Below, piece by piece: positions 44,023 to 54,222 of a stretch of DNA of 64,000 nt. This stretch comes from Rubrivivax sp. (GTDB taxonomy: Bacteria; Pseudomonadota; Gammaproteobacteria; Burkholderiales; Burkholderiaceae_C): positions 186,001 through 250,000 of the forward strand of contig JAURZM010000079.1 in NCBI GenBank assembly GCA_030653385.1, in the 5' to 3' direction. The stretch's first letter is position 1, and each line of letters opens with the position of its first letter. The position numbers were made by a program, and so were the translations under genes. The notes below the pieces were generated by a model. It was not told the DNA's origin, ran no database searches, and was given only the letters and a program-made list of their open reading frames with translations.

Positions 44023-45237
44023 CTATTTCACCCAGGTATTGAGCTGAATGATCGGCAGCAAGACCGACAGCATGATCAACACCACCACCACGCCCATGCC
44101 CACGATCAGCAGCGGCTCCAGGATGGTGGCCGCACCCATGGCCCGGCGTTGCACCTCGGCTGACAGCTGGTTGGACGCCCGCTGCAGCATCAGCGGCAGC
44201 TGACCGGTCTGTTCGCCCAACCGCGCGAACATCGACAGCAGCCCGGGGAAGCGCTTTTTCGCCGCCAGCGCTGAAGCCAGCGGCGCGCCTTCACGCACCT
44301 GCGCCAAGGCGTCGAGCGCGTCCTTGCGCATGGCGCGGTTGGACAGCGTTTCTGCAGCGGCTTGCAGCGCTTTCAGGATCGGCACCCCAGCGCTGGCCAG
44401 CATCGCCAGCGTGCCGCCGAACCGTGCCGCGTTGTAACCCCGCGCCAGGCGGCCGAACAACGGCAGGCGCAGCATCGCGGCATCGCTGCGTTCACGGAAG
44501 GCTTCGGTGCGACGCGCCAGCGTGAAAGCCACTGCAGCACCCACGGCCAGCAAAGCCACCGCCCAACCCCACTGGCGCACAAAGGCGCTGATGCCCAGCA
44601 TGGCCACCGTCAGCGCCGGCAGCGCACGCTTGGAACTGGTGAAGGCACCGGCAATCTGCGGCACCACCCAGGTCACGAGAATGACCACGATGACCATCGC
44701 CACCAGCGACACGATGGCCGGGTACAACATCGCGCCCAGCACCTTGCTGCGCAGCGCCTGCTGCTGTTCCTGGTCGTCGGCCAGGCGTTCCAGCACGGGG
44801 CCCAGCGCGCCGCTTTGTTCACCGGCAGCCACCACGGCGCGGTAGACATCGTCGAACTCACGTGGGGCGGTGGCCAGCGCACGGGCAAAGGAACTGCCGG
44901 CGTTGACTTCGCTTTTCAGGTGAGCCACCAGTTCGCGCTGGCGATCGGTCTCGCTTTCGTCGGCCAGTGCCGTCAGCGCGCGTTCGAGCGGCAGGCCGCT
45001 GCCCACCAGACCGGCCAGCTGGCGTGTCCACACCGCGCGCGCGCCGGCGCTGAAAACACGCCGTGTGAACTTGGGTGCAGTGCCGTCGGTGGTGGCCGCG
45101 GTCACCGGCGTGACCGCCAGCGGCACCAGTTCGCGTGAGCGCAGCTGTGCACGGGCCGCCTTCGCGTTGTCGGCTTCGAGCAGGCCGTTGGCGGCCTTGC
45201 CCTTGGCGTCGAGGGCTTCGAATCGGTAGGCGGGCAT
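44023..45237 (-). CDS. gspF: Type II secretion inner-membrane protein GspF
   Basis: 404 residues, opening MPAYRFEALDAKGKAANG, as in GspF/PilC. Two repeated T2SF domains occur (about 70-195 and 270-395), with membrane helices near 170-190, 215-240 and 375-395. GspF is the platform protein connecting the ATPase GspE to the pseudopilus. It is the last gene of the minus-strand gsp run; repeat copy C lies in the 111 bp separating it from gspE. Confidence 0.95.
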   Translation of the reverse strand: MPAYRFEALDAKGKAANGLLEADNAKAARAQLRSRELVPLAVTPVTAATTDGTAPKFTRRVFSAGARAVWTRQLAGLVGSGLPLERALTALADESETDRQRELVAHLKSEVNAGSSFARALATAPREFDDVYRAVVAAGEQSGALGPVLERLADDQEQQQALRSKVLGAMLYPAIVSLVAMVIVVILVTWVVPQIAGAFTSSKRALPALTVAMLGISAFVRQWGWAVALLAVGAAVAFTLARRTEAFRERSDAAMLRLPLFGRLARGYNAARFGGTLAMLASAGVPILKALQAAAETLSNRAMRKDALDALAQVREGAPLASALAAKKRFPGLLSMFARLGEQTGQLPLMLQRASNQLSAEVQRRAMGAATILEPLLIVGMGVVVVLIMLSVLLPIIQLNTWVK

Positions 45238-45267
45238 GGTCAGCAGCCTCCAGAGTCAGCCCTTGCG

Positions 45268-45348
45268 CGGAACCGGCTTTGCCGGGCCGCTGCAAGAGCC
45301 CCCTTGGGGGGTGGCGAAGGCGCGTAGCGACAAGCCTGGGGGTCCATA
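45268..45348. repeat. C/G-rich intergenic palindromic repeat, copy C
   Basis: Within the gsp operon, filling most of the 111-bp gap between gspE and gspF and ending at the gspE stop. It has GGAACCGGCTTTGCCGG (a hairpin CCGGC-TTT-GCCGG), then CCCCCTTGGGGGGTGGCGAA and CCTGGGGGTCC. It may lower gspF transcription or be neutral. Confidence 0.6.
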
Positions 45349-46770
45349 TCAGTCGCGTGTGACCCGGATGACCTCTTCAAGCGATGTCACGCCCGACTGC
45401 ACCAGCCGTTCACCGTCTTCGCGCATCGACCGCAAGCCCGCCGCACGCGCGGCCGTGGCCAGTTCCTGTTCGGACGCGCGGTTGTGCACCAGCGCCTGCA
45501 CATCGGGGTCAACCACCATCAACTCATAGACACCGGTGCGGCCCTTGTAGCCGGTGTGGGCGCAATGCTCGCAGCCCACCGGGTGCCAGCGGCCGGCATC
45601 GTCCTGCCGCTTGCAGCGTGGGCACAGCTTGCGCACCAGGCGCTGCGCCAGCACGCCCAAGAGGCTGCTGCTCAGCAAGAAGGGTTCGACGCCCATGTCG
45701 ATGAGCCGTGTCACGCTGCTCGGTGCGTCGTTGGTGTGCACGGTGGCCAGCACCAGGTGGCCGGTCAGGCTGGCCTGGATGGCGATCTGCGCGGTTTCGA
45801 AGTCGCGGATCTCGCCGATCATGATGACGTCCGGGTCCTGGCGCAGGATGGCACGCAGCGCCTTCGCAAAGGTCAGGTCGATCTTCGGATTCACCTGCGT
45901 CTGGCCGATGCCCGGCAGTTCGTATTCCACCGGGTCTTCGACGGTCAGCACATTGGTGGTGGCGGTGTCCACACGCGTGAGCGATGCGTACAGCGTGGTC
46001 GTCTTGCCCGAACCCGTGGGCCCGGTGACGAGCACGATGCCGTGTGGCTGCTGGATCAGGCGCGCAAAGGCGTTCAGCACCTCGCCGTCCATGCCCAGGC
46101 CTTCCAGCGTGAAACGGCTTTCGGTCTTGTCCAGCAAGCGCAGCACCGCCCGTTCGCCATGTGAAGAAGGCAGCGTGCTGACCCGCACGTCGATGGCCCG
46201 CCCGCCGATGCGCAGGCTGATGCGGCCGTCCTGCGGCAGCCGCTTTTCCGCGATGTCGAGCTCGGCCATGATCTTCAGCCGGCTGATCATCGCCGCGTGC
46301 AGCGCCTTGTTGGGCTGCACCACCTCGCGCAGCGTGCCGTCGACACGAAAGCGCACGCTGCTGCTGCGTTCGTAGGGCTCGATGTGGATGTCCGACGCAC
46401 CATCTTTCGCCGCTTGCGTGAGCAGCGCATTGAGCATGCGGATGATCGGCGCGTCGTCGGCCGCTTCCAGCAGGTCTTCCACCGCCGGCAGCTCCTGCAT
46501 CATGCGGCTCAGGTCGACACCACTTTCCACTTCGCCGATGACCGCGGCGGCACTGCTTTCACCCCCCGCGTAGGCCGCGGCGATGCGCTGGCCCAGCGTG
46601 GCGGTGGCTTCGTGTTCGAAACGGGCCACCTCGAAGTGGCGCGTGACCTCGGCCAGCGCCGATGCGGACGTGGTCTCGCCGGCCCACAGCAGCAGCTGTT
46701 CGCCGTCGTCTTCGAGCAGCAGCGTGTGCGCCTTGGCGAATGCGTAGGGCAGCGGGTGTCGCGTGGCCAT
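45349..46770 (-). CDS. gspE: Type II secretion ATPase GspE
   Basis: 473 residues. Walker [16 protein letters not shown] (about 250), the Asp box with EIRDFETA, the His box ([12 protein letters not shown]) and the tetracysteine zinc motif CPRCKRQ...GCEHC (about 395-415) are all present. GspE powers pseudopilus assembly. The N1E domain is short. gspD begins 8 bp upstream on the same strand (46779). Confidence 0.96.
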   Translation of the reverse strand: MATRHPLPYAFAKAHTLLLEDDGEQLLLWAGETTSASALAEVTRHFEVARFEHEATATLGQRIAAAYAGGESSAAAVIGEVESGVDLSRMMQELPAVEDLLEAADDAPIIRMLNALLTQAAKDGASDIHIEPYERSSSVRFRVDGTLREVVQPNKALHAAMISRLKIMAELDIAEKRLPQDGRISLRIGGRAIDVRVSTLPSSHGERAVLRLLDKTESRFTLEGLGMDGEVLNAFARLIQQPHGIVLVTGPTGSGKTTTLYASLTRVDTATTNVLTVEDPVEYELPGIGQTQVNPKIDLTFAKALRAILRQDPDVIMIGEIRDFETAQIAIQASLTGHLVLATVHTNDAPSSVTRLIDMGVEPFLLSSSLLGVLAQRLVRKLCPRCKRQDDAGRWHPVGCEHCAHTGYKGRTGVYELMVVDPDVQALVHNRASEQELATAARAAGLRSMREDGERLVQSGVTSLEEVIRVTRD

Positions 46771-46778
46771 TCGCAGGC

Positions 46779-48965
46779 TCAGGGCGAGGTGGTCGCCGGC
46801 GGGTTCAGCGAAGCCGGCGGCGCCGACGCGGCCGAAGACGCGGGCAGCGGCGCCAGCGGCGGCAGCACCGGCGATTCATTGATCGGCATCACCACGCTGG
46901 GCTGCGGCTGCGAGTTGCGCTGCTCGCCGCGGATCTGCTCGTAGCGGTCCACGCTCAGGCGGTTGGCACTTTCGGCGTCGCGCAGCACCACCGGGCGCAG
47001 GAAAACCATCAGGTTGGTGCGCCGGCGCTCGCGGCTTTCGCTGCGGAACAAGCCGCCGATCAGCGGCAGGTCACCCAGCAGCGGCACCTTGCTCTTGTTG
47101 GTGACGAAGCGGTCTTCGATCAGACCGCCCAGCACCAGGATGGCGCCGTCGTCCACCACCACCGTGTTTTCGATGCTGCGCTTGGTGGTGGACGGGCCGG
47201 CGTTGGTGGTGCCGGCTGCCGTGGTTTCCTTGACACTGCTCTGTTCCTGGAAGATCGTCATGCGCACCGCACCGCCTTCGCCAATCTGCGGCCGGATGCG
47301 CAATGTGATGCCCACGTCCTTGCGCTCGATGGTCTGGAAGGGGTTGGCGTTGACGCCGGTGCCGCCCGCGCCGGTGAACTGCCCGGTGATGAAGGGCACG
47401 TTTTCGCCGACCACGATCTTGGCTTCTTCGTTGTCCAGCGTGATCAGGTTCGGGGTGCTGATGATGTTGGTTTCGCTCTGTGTCTGCAGCATGCGTGCGA
47501 TGGCCGCCAGTGAGGTGACACCGTTGATCACGCTCAGCAGCCCCACGTTCAGGCCCTGGCCCAGGTTGATCTGGCCCTGCGCGGCCGAGGTGTTGATGTC
47601 GATGATGCCGGGCCGGCCGCTGCCGGCGAAGTTGGTGCCGGTGACGACACCGAACTTGTCGCCGCTTTTGCCCAGCAGGCCCTGCCACTGGAAGCCGAAG
47701 TCGGCCGAATCGGAAGGCGCCACCTCGACGATCATGCTTTCGATGTAGACCTGCGCGCGGCGCGAATCCAACTGGTCGATCAGCGCACGCACCTGTTTGT
47801 ACAGCGGCTCGGGTGCCGTGATGATGAGCGAATTGGTGGCCGGGTCGGCCTGGATGAAACCGCCGGTGCTGGGCTGCGCCGCGCCGGTGACGGCGGCCGT
47901 GGCCTGCGGCGATGTGCCGGGTACACCAGCGGCCGCGGCTGCCGGCAAGCCCGACGGTGCTGGCGCCGAACCGCCGCTGCTGGTGCCGCCGGCCGCACCG
48001 AAGGCGGCGCGCACCACGGTAGCCAGCCGTACCGCGTCGGCGTTTTTCAGGTGCACCACCCACATGCCGCCGCCGGGGCCGATCAGGTTGTTGGGGCGGT
48101 CCAGCCGCGCGATGTTGGCTCGCACCAGGGCCAGGCGGGACGGGTTGGCGGCGCGGATGACCAGGGCATTGGCCCGCGAATCGGCCACCACGGTGACGCC
48201 GCCACCGGCCACGCCTTGTGCACCCGGCACCGGCGACACACCGCCGCCGTCGCTGAGCCGCTGCACCAGCGGCGCCAGGTCGGCGGCCACGGCGTGCTGC
48301 AACTGCACCACCTCGACGTCGGTGCCCGAGGCCACGTCCAGCGCCGCGATGATCTTGGCAATGCGCTGCAGATTTTCGGCGTAGTCGGTGATGACCAGCG
48401 AATTGCTGCCCGGGTTGGCGTTGATGGTGTTGTTGGCGCTGATCAGCGGCCGCAGCACCGCCACCAGGTTGTTGGGGTTTTCGTAGCGCAGCGGAAAGAT
48501 CTGCGTGATGACCTGGTCACCACGCACCGACACCTCGCCCACGCTCACGGTGCCGGTCTGCAACTTGGCGTCGGCCTCGGGCACCACCTTCAGCAGGCCA
48601 CCACTTTCCACCACCGCGAAACCCATGCCGCGCAAGGCCGACAGGTAGCTGGCAAACGCCTGGCGGATGCTCTGCGGCTGTTCGCTGTAGACGGTGATGT
48701 TGCCCTTCACACGCGGGTCGATGACGATGGCGCGGTCGATCATCGCGGCAAAGGCCCGGGTCACGGCTTCGACGTCGGCATTGACGAAGTTCACCGTCAC
48801 CGGCGCGCGGCTGCGCGGCGAGATGCGGGGCGCGTTGTCCTGTGCCATCGCAGGTGGCAGGGCCATCGCAATGGCCAGCAGGGCCACCAGCGACTGCCTG
48901 GTGCGACGTGCGATGTGCAAACGCCAGCCGGCGGGCCGGGCTGCGCGAGACGACGCTGTGTTCAT
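46779..48965 (-). CDS. gspD: Type II secretion outer-membrane secretin GspD
   Basis: 728 residues from the ATG at 48965. A signal peptide ([18 protein letters not shown]) precedes N0-N3 domains and the C-terminal secretin domain ([26 protein letters not shown]). Residues about 330-390 form a Gly/Ala/Pro/Ser-rich insert between N domains. GspD is the multimeric outer-membrane channel. The gene follows gspN by 2 bp. Confidence 0.96.
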   Translation of the reverse strand: MNTASSRAARPAGWRLHIARRTRQSLVALLAIAMALPPAMAQDNAPRISPRSRAPVTVNFVNADVEAVTRAFAAMIDRAIVIDPRVKGNITVYSEQPQSIRQAFASYLSALRGMGFAVVESGGLLKVVPEADAKLQTGTVSVGEVSVRGDQVITQIFPLRYENPNNLVAVLRPLISANNTINANPGSNSLVITDYAENLQRIAKIIAALDVASGTDVEVVQLQHAVAADLAPLVQRLSDGGGVSPVPGAQGVAGGGVTVVADSRANALVIRAANPSRLALVRANIARLDRPNNLIGPGGGMWVVHLKNADAVRLATVVRAAFGAAGGTSSGGSAPAPSGLPAAAAAGVPGTSPQATAAVTGAAQPSTGGFIQADPATNSLIITAPEPLYKQVRALIDQLDSRRAQVYIESMIVEVAPSDSADFGFQWQGLLGKSGDKFGVVTGTNFAGSGRPGIIDINTSAAQGQINLGQGLNVGLLSVINGVTSLAAIARMLQTQSETNIISTPNLITLDNEEAKIVVGENVPFITGQFTGAGGTGVNANPFQTIERKDVGITLRIRPQIGEGGAVRMTIFQEQSSVKETTAAGTTNAGPSTTKRSIENTVVVDDGAILVLGGLIEDRFVTNKSKVPLLGDLPLIGGLFRSESRERRRTNLMVFLRPVVLRDAESANRLSVDRYEQIRGEQRNSQPQPSVVMPINESPVLPPLAPLPASSAASAPPASLNPPATTSP

Positions 48966-48967
48966 GG

Positions 48968-49777
48968 TCACCCGATCGAAATGAGAGACAGCGCGCCTTG
49001 GCGGCGGCCGATGATGTTGAGCAAGTTGGAAAGGGCCGCTTCCGACCCCGGTGCCGCACTGGCCTGGCCCCGGAAGCGCAGCCCCGAGGCTGCCCAATCA
49101 CCCGAGCCCGACAACTGCAGCGCCCCGTCGGTGGTGTTGAGCTGGACCCTGGCCGCGTCGCCGCGTGGGTCACCCTGCAGGTCCAGGCGGTAGCTGCCCA
49201 GTTCTTCCAGCGTCGACAGGCTGGACGACATGCCGCGCAGCTGCAGTTCGGCCTGGCCCTGCATGATCCAGCGGCCCTGCACGGCCTCGGCCACCAGCCC
49301 GGCGCTGGACAATTGCAGCGTACCCGCCGGCTTCAGCGTGTTCCAGGGTGTGCCCAGGCCCACCAGCCAGCTGGCCGGCCACTGACCCAGCACACGGGGC
49401 GCCACGGCCGAGCCAAGGGCCGCCCCGTCGCCGGCACCGGGCAGTTCGATGCGCAGGCGGCCCAGGCCCGGCACCAGCCGCAACCGCAGCTCTTGGGCGA
49501 TGCAACAGGCCTGCTGCAGGCCCAGTGACAGGGCACTGCCGGCCAGCCCCAGGGTCCAGTGCAGCCGGCCTGGCAGGGCGCTGGCGTCGCGGCTGCCGGG
49601 CCCGCCAGTCAGCACCAGCACGGCGCTGCCCTGCCACACGGTGCCGCGGGCATCGGCCAGCAGCAGGCGGCCCTCGGTTCCGGCCGACACACCACGTGCC
49701 AACCACGCCGCCGGCGCAAACGCGACCAGCGCCAGCAAGGCGCCCAGGGCTGAACCGGCGAGCATCCAGCGCTTCAT
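48968..49777 (-). CDS. gspN: Type II secretion protein GspN
   Basis: 269 residues. An N-terminal membrane anchor (MLAGSALGALLALVAFAPAAWL) is followed by a beta-rich periplasmic part typical of GspN. GspN occurs only in some systems and its role is poorly known. It overlaps gspM by 4 bp and is followed by gspD. Confidence 0.85.
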   Translation of the reverse strand: MKRWMLAGSALGALLALVAFAPAAWLARGVSAGTEGRLLLADARGTVWQGSAVLVLTGGPGSRDASALPGRLHWTLGLAGSALSLGLQQACCIAQELRLRLVPGLGRLRIELPGAGDGAALGSAVAPRVLGQWPASWLVGLGTPWNTLKPAGTLQLSSAGLVAEAVQGRWIMQGQAELQLRGMSSSLSTLEELGSYRLDLQGDPRGDAARVQLNTTDGALQLSGSGDWAASGLRFRGQASAAPGSEAALSNLLNIIGRRQGALSLISIG

Positions 49778-50295
49778 GGCGCGCCCCCGATGGCCACCGA
49801 CAAGGTGCCGCTGTAACCCTGCGCGGCGCGGCTCAGATTGGCGTCCACCGGGCGGGCACGGGCGCCGGCACGCACCTCGGCCAACCAGTCGCGCAAGGCG
49901 CCGGTGCCCACGCCGGTAAGCGTCAGCGTGGCCCTTTCGCCTTGCAGCGACAGCTGGGCCTTGTCACCCAGGCGGGTGGTCGCGGCACGCAGCGCGGCGG
50001 CGGCTTGGTCGGGTGTCACCGGTGGCGCGGCACGCAGTTCGGCGGCCTCGGCGGCCAGGCGCTGCATGGCCTGCAGTTGGGCGTCCAGACGGTCGATTTC
50101 TGCCGGCGCGCGGGCCAGCGTGCGCCAGGCCGGCTGCACGGCAACGGCCCACAACAAAGCCACGCCGATCAGTGCGGATGCAACGGCCACCAGTGTCTGC
50201 TCGCGCCGCGCCAGACCGCGCCACCAGGCCTGCATCGGCGCCAGCGCGCTGCGCGGCGCGCCCATCGGGGCGGTCGAAGCACCGGTCACGTTCAC
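49774..50295 (-). CDS. gspM: Type II secretion protein GspM
   Basis: 173 residues: one membrane helix (TLVAVASALIGVALLWAVAV, about 34-53), a coiled segment, and a ferredoxin-like periplasmic part (LTLTGVGTGALRDWLAEV). GspM joins GspL in the inner-membrane platform. Overlaps of 4 bp with gspL and gspN indicate coupling. Confidence 0.88.
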   Translation of the reverse strand: MNVTGASTAPMGAPRSALAPMQAWWRGLARREQTLVAVASALIGVALLWAVAVQPAWRTLARAPAEIDRLDAQLQAMQRLAAEAAELRAAPPVTPDQAAAALRAATTRLGDKAQLSLQGERATLTLTGVGTGALRDWLAEVRAGARARPVDANLSRAAQGYSGTLSVAIGGAP

Positions 50296-51623
50296 AGCAC
50301 CCCCTGCCGCGCCAGGCGGGTCAGCAGCACCCGGCCTTCGGCAAACTCAGCCGCGTAACCGGCACTGCGCACACGTTCGCGGAACTGCTGGATCTGCGGC
50401 TCACCCCAGCCCGCGGTGGCCAGCGTCAGGCTGCCGGGTTCGAAACGCAGTGTCTGCGTCGGGCCCAGGCCGTCGGGCCAGGCAGCGGCAGCAGCGGCCA
50501 TCAAGGCCTCGAGGTCGCCGTCACCGGCACGGCCCGCCGCCGTGCGCAGGCGGTCGGTTTCACGCTGCATCTGCAGCGGTGCGTCCAAGACCGCGCGCAC
50601 ACCCGGGTGGGCGCTGCGCAGCAGCTCGTTCATGACCGTGCGACGCTGTTCGATGGCCTGGCGCTGCTGCCAGGCATAAGCGTTCAGGCCCACCAGTTGC
50701 AGCACCAGCAAAGCCGCCAGCCCGATGCGCACCGGCCGCCAGTCGGCGCTGAAAAAACGCTTGCCCAGCGTGCGCAGCGCACGTGTGCCGCGGGCACGGG
50801 CCACCAGGTCGAACTGGCGCAGATTGCCACGCCCCTGCGCCGCTTCGAGCGCCCGTTCGGCATCGCTCATCAAGGGCACCGGCTGGCCCAGCCAATGTTC
50901 GGCGGCTTGCGCCGCAGCGGGTGTGCTGGTCCAGCGGATCAGGGCCGCGTCGTGGCCCACCGCGTCGGCCGTCAAGGCCACCGGCGCGGCACCTGGCAAA
51001 AGCGCGCGAGCCAGGCTGCCGCCCAGGCGCAGGTTCAGCACACCGTCGGGCCGCGAGAGGCTCAGCCAGGGTTGGCTGTCTTCGTCGCTGCTGCTGCCCG
51101 ACAGCCCACTGCCCAAGCCGGTGCCCAGGTGAAAGTGGCCTCGCGCGCCAGCCGTGTCGGCAGGCAAGGCAGCGGTCACGACACGTTCGACACCTTGGCC
51201 CGCAGATTCGAGCGCCGTCAACGCCGCCGCCAGCCGCGGGCCGTCGGTCACCGCCACCCAGCCCGGGCGGCCCGGCACGGCACCTTCGGCCAGCGCAAAG
51301 TGCAGCGTCGGGCCTTCGTCGAGCAGGGCTTCTTCCATCACGCCAGCCAGGGCGTCGCGCAGGCGCGCGGGTGGCGCCTTGGGAATGTCGACAAGGTGCC
51401 AGCTGACGTCGGCGTCGGCCAGCAGCAGCAGCACCTGGTCGGCGCGCGGCAGCAGCGCGGCGCTGGCCTGGCCCGTCTGGACCGGTGTGCGGCCGTCGCT
51501 GCTGAGCACGTAATGCCACTCGGTGGGCAGGCGGTGGGCCCAGGCGGCGTCGACGGTGCCGCTGGCGCCTGCGCGGGCGCCAAGCCGGTCACGGGGCGGG
51601 AGCTGGATGACGAGCAAGGACAT
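50292..51623 (-). CDS. gspL: Type II secretion protein GspL
   Basis: 443 residues from the ATG at 51623; a TTG at 51650 is possible. An actin-like cytoplasmic domain (about 1-230) precedes one membrane helix (about 310-330, IGLAALLVLQLVGLNAYAW) and a periplasmic ferredoxin-like end (QIQQFRERVRSAGYAAEF). GspL links GspE to GspM. It overlaps gspM by 4 bp. Confidence 0.9.
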   Translation of the reverse strand: MSLLVIQLPPRDRLGARAGASGTVDAAWAHRLPTEWHYVLSSDGRTPVQTGQASAALLPRADQVLLLLADADVSWHLVDIPKAPPARLRDALAGVMEEALLDEGPTLHFALAEGAVPGRPGWVAVTDGPRLAAALTALESAGQGVERVVTAALPADTAGARGHFHLGTGLGSGLSGSSSDEDSQPWLSLSRPDGVLNLRLGGSLARALLPGAAPVALTADAVGHDAALIRWTSTPAAAQAAEHWLGQPVPLMSDAERALEAAQGRGNLRQFDLVARARGTRALRTLGKRFFSADWRPVRIGLAALLVLQLVGLNAYAWQQRQAIEQRRTVMNELLRSAHPGVRAVLDAPLQMQRETDRLRTAAGRAGDGDLEALMAAAAAAWPDGLGPTQTLRFEPGSLTLATAGWGEPQIQQFRERVRSAGYAAEFAEGRVLLTRLARQGVL

Positions 51624-51689
51624 GCGGTGGTCGCTGTGTTCCCGTGGCAAGGGGTCGGCTGGGGCGGGATCGGTGCCGTATTGTGGCCT

Positions 51690-52679
51690 TCAGCGCTGCG
51701 GCGCCGAGAAGCTGCGCCTTTCGCGGCGCAGGACATCCACGCGGCCGTCGCGGCGCACCAGCAGCGAACGTTCTTCCAGCACCCGGTCTTCCAGCCGCAG
51801 CCGGCCCGCGACATAGAAGTGGCTGCTGCCGACACTCACGCGGTTGGGCTCGAGCACGGTGTCGGGCGGCAGCAGGGTCTTGGCCGCTTCGAGCGTTTCG
51901 AAGGGCTTGCGCTGGCGCGCCTGCAGCAGGCGCTCCGCACTGCCCAGGTCGATGCCGTCGATGGCCGCCACGATGACCTCGCGCGAGGCGGTGTTCAGGT
52001 TCACCGGCGTGGCCACCGGCAGCAGATCGGCATAAGGTTCCAGGCGCTGCAACGTGGCCGGGTCCAGGCCCAACCAGGCCATGTCTTCCCAGCGCGAAGG
52101 TCGCAAGGGCGCGCCGTCGGGGTTGTCGGTGCTGCCACCCTGCACTTCACCCAGGGCCTGGGCGATCAGCGCCGCGGCGTCGCTTGGCGCGCCCGCCAGA
52201 TCACACAGCCGCTGCAGCGCGTCCACCTGCACCTTCACCGGCTTGCCGGCGTCGTCGACCAGCGCTCGCAGGTTGAACCGCGACTGCGCGTCTTCGATGG
52301 CGCCGGAGATGAAGGCCTCGGGGCCGCTGTCGGCGTTGTTGTCCTTGTCGGCAGCCAGGAAGGACGACAGGCGCGCTTCGGCCAGCGGCTGCGCCCAGGG
52401 CTCGCCCAATGAATCGTGCGGGCTGCTTCTTTGCTGGTTGCCACGCAGGTCTTCGCGCAGGATCAGCCGGGCCCAGTCGAGTGCGCCGTTCAGGATCCAG
52501 CTGCCTTGGCCACGGGCCCGTTCGGCGGCTTCGATGGCCACCGCCCTTTCCTGCTGCCAGACCATGGCCGCGGTGATGGTGGCCACCAACGCAACGATGA
52601 TCATCGCCAGCAGCAGGGCCGCACCGCGCTGTGCAGCAGCACGGCACTGGCGGGGCCATGGCAGGCGGGTGGTGTTCAT
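51690..52679 (-). CDS. gspK: Type II secretion minor pseudopilin GspK
   Basis: 329 residues. The prepilin region is QRGAALLLAMIIVALVATIT near residue 18, followed by a large helical domain containing the GspK insert. GspK caps the pseudopilus tip with GspI and GspJ. ATG at 52679; 7 bp separate it from gspJ. The usual Glu at +5 is not present, as in other GspK proteins. Confidence 0.92.
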   Translation of the reverse strand: MNTTRLPWPRQCRAAAQRGAALLLAMIIVALVATITAAMVWQQERAVAIEAAERARGQGSWILNGALDWARLILREDLRGNQQRSSPHDSLGEPWAQPLAEARLSSFLAADKDNNADSGPEAFISGAIEDAQSRFNLRALVDDAGKPVKVQVDALQRLCDLAGAPSDAAALIAQALGEVQGGSTDNPDGAPLRPSRWEDMAWLGLDPATLQRLEPYADLLPVATPVNLNTASREVIVAAIDGIDLGSAERLLQARQRKPFETLEAAKTLLPPDTVLEPNRVSVGSSHFYVAGRLRLEDRVLEERSLLVRRDGRVDVLRRERRSFSAPQR

Positions 52680-52686
52680 GGGGTGT

Positions 52687-53313
52687 TCATTGCCCGTTTG
52701 GCCCCAGCGCAATGTCGCGCGTCAGTTTCTGGCCCTGCAGCGTGATCACCACACGCACGGCGTTGGGCAGCTGTTCTCGAGTGCCCGTGACCGCACCCGT
52801 GGGCCCGGCGGGTGTCACCACATTGCCCGTGGACTGGGCGTTGCTCCAGTCACTGCCGCGGTGGAAGTAGACCTGCCACTCGCTGGCGCCGTCGGCCACG
52901 GTCAGGTGGCCGGCTTCGTTGCCCAGGAACTGCTGGCTGGCCAGCCAGGCCTGCTGCAGCGCCAAGCTGCGCACGAAGGTGGGGCCGGCCCAGCGTTGCC
53001 ACAGGCCGTTGCGCACCGACCAGGCCACCAGGGCCACACCACCGTCGACCCGCCGGGTGATGCGCAGCGTCTGGCCGTCGAAGGTGAGTGCGGGCACCAG
53101 CTCGGTGTCGTGCACGGCCTGCAGGTCCTGCTGCCATTGCAGCAGCACGGTGGACAGCCGGGTGCTGCGGTCGATGGCCTGGCGGCTGGCTTCGCGCGCA
53201 CCCAGCACGCCTTCGAGCGCGAGCCAGGTGAAGGTGGACAGGATGGCCATCAGCAGCAGCGCCACCAGCACTTCGACCAGCGTGAAGCCGGCCTGTCGTC
53301 GGCCGTCTGTCAT
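52687..53313 (-). CDS. gspJ: Type II secretion minor pseudopilin GspJ
   Basis: 208 residues. The prepilin signal RRQAGFTLVEVLVALLLMAI has the cleavage site G/F and Glu at +5. The body is beta-rich. It forms the tip complex with GspI and GspK. The start ATG at 53313 overlaps gspI by 4 bp. Confidence 0.93.
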   Translation of the reverse strand: MTDGRRQAGFTLVEVLVALLLMAILSTFTWLALEGVLGAREASRQAIDRSTRLSTVLLQWQQDLQAVHDTELVPALTFDGQTLRITRRVDGGVALVAWSVRNGLWQRWAGPTFVRSLALQQAWLASQQFLGNEAGHLTVADGASEWQVYFHRGSDWSNAQSTGNVVTPAGPTGAVTGTREQLPNAVRVVITLQGQKLTRDIALGPNGQ

Positions 53314-53684
53314 TGGCGCCCCAGCACCGTGGACAGGGTGAGCAAAGGCACACCGGCTTCGGTGCTGACTTCGGCGTCGACACGCCGGAAGCTGGGGTTG
53401 GGCGTGGGCCGTGTGATCAGCTTGCCCTTGTAGCTGCGGCCCAGCTGTTCGCAGCCGAAGTCGCTGTCGCCGACACCGGGAAACACACGGCGCAAACGCA
53501 GTTCGGTGAGCTGGTTGTCGGCACACCACTGCGCCGCGATGACGTCGCCCAGGCGGTCGGCGTTGTCGGTCAGCACACCGGCGGCTCGCAAACCGGCCGT
53601 CAGCGCGATGCTCACCACCGCCAGCGCGACCAGCACTTCGATCAGCGTGAAGCCAGCAGGCAGGGGGCTAGCGCGGCGTGGCAT
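53310..53684 (-). CDS. gspI: Type II secretion minor pseudopilin GspI
   Basis: 124 residues with prepilin signal LPAGFTLIEVLVALAVVSIA; the C-terminal part has LTELRLRRVFPGVGDSDF, typical of GspI. The ATG at 53684 overlaps gspH by 17 bp. It nucleates the tip complex with GspJ and GspK. Confidence 0.92.
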   Translation of the reverse strand: MPRRASPLPAGFTLIEVLVALAVVSIALTAGLRAAGVLTDNADRLGDVIAAQWCADNQLTELRLRRVFPGVGDSDFGCEQLGRSYKGKLITRPTPNPSFRRVDAEVSTEAGVPLLTLSTVLGRQ

Positions 53685-54222
53685 TGGGCAACACAGCGGC
53701 GTCGCCGGGCTCGGTGGCCACGGCAAAGGGGCTCAGGCCGTCGGTGAAGAGTTCAATGCGCCGGCCCTCCAAACCGAGCACGATGCGCTGCGCTCGCAGG
53801 ATGGCCGACGGCCCCAGCACCACGCTGGGCGCGCCCACCACTTGGGCCACGACACGCGCATCCAGCCAGCGGCTGGGCAGCCCCGCCTGCGCAGGCACAC
53901 CGACAAACCGGAAGTGCACCGGGCGGCCCTGCAGGTCGCTCAGGGCCTGGCCGCTCTCACCGGTGCTGCCGGGCAACCAGATCACCGGGGCACCGGACAC
54001 CCGCGATTCCGCGCGTGCTGTTTCCAGCAAGGCGATCAGGCGTTCGCCTTCTTCGTCCAGCTTGGCGGCTTCGCCGTCGGGCAGGGCCACCGCCACCAGC
54101 GACACAGCCACGGCGACCACCGCGATCACGATCAGCAGCTCGACGATCGTGAAGCCGCGTGTGCGCCCGGGGCCCCGCAGCCAGCCAGCGCCGGGTTTAC
54201 TGCCAGGAACCGATGTCGGCAT
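53668..54222 (-). CDS. gspH: Type II secretion minor pseudopilin GspH
   Basis: 184 residues. The prepilin signal RTRGFTIVELLIVIAVVAVA sits about 22 residues into the protein; a GspH/FimT-type domain follows. The chosen ATG at 54222 overlaps gspG by 26 bp; a start closer to the signal may be used, but no nearer ATG is seen. Confidence 0.9.
   Translation of the reverse strand: MPTSVPGSKPGAGWLRGPGRTRGFTIVELLIVIAVVAVAVSLVAVALPDGEAAKLDEEGERLIALLETARAESRVSGAPVIWLPGSTGESGQALSDLQGRPVHFRFVGVPAQAGLPSRWLDARVVAQVVGAPSVVLGPSAILRAQRIVLGLEGRRIELFTDGLSPFAVATEPGDAAVLPNATPR

Noticed and set aside
49348-52412. Long plus-strand frames opposite gspN, gspM, gspL and gspK
   Set aside because: They are antisense to well-supported secretion genes with overlapping starts and stops, and encode low-complexity Arg/Gln/Gly-rich sequence.
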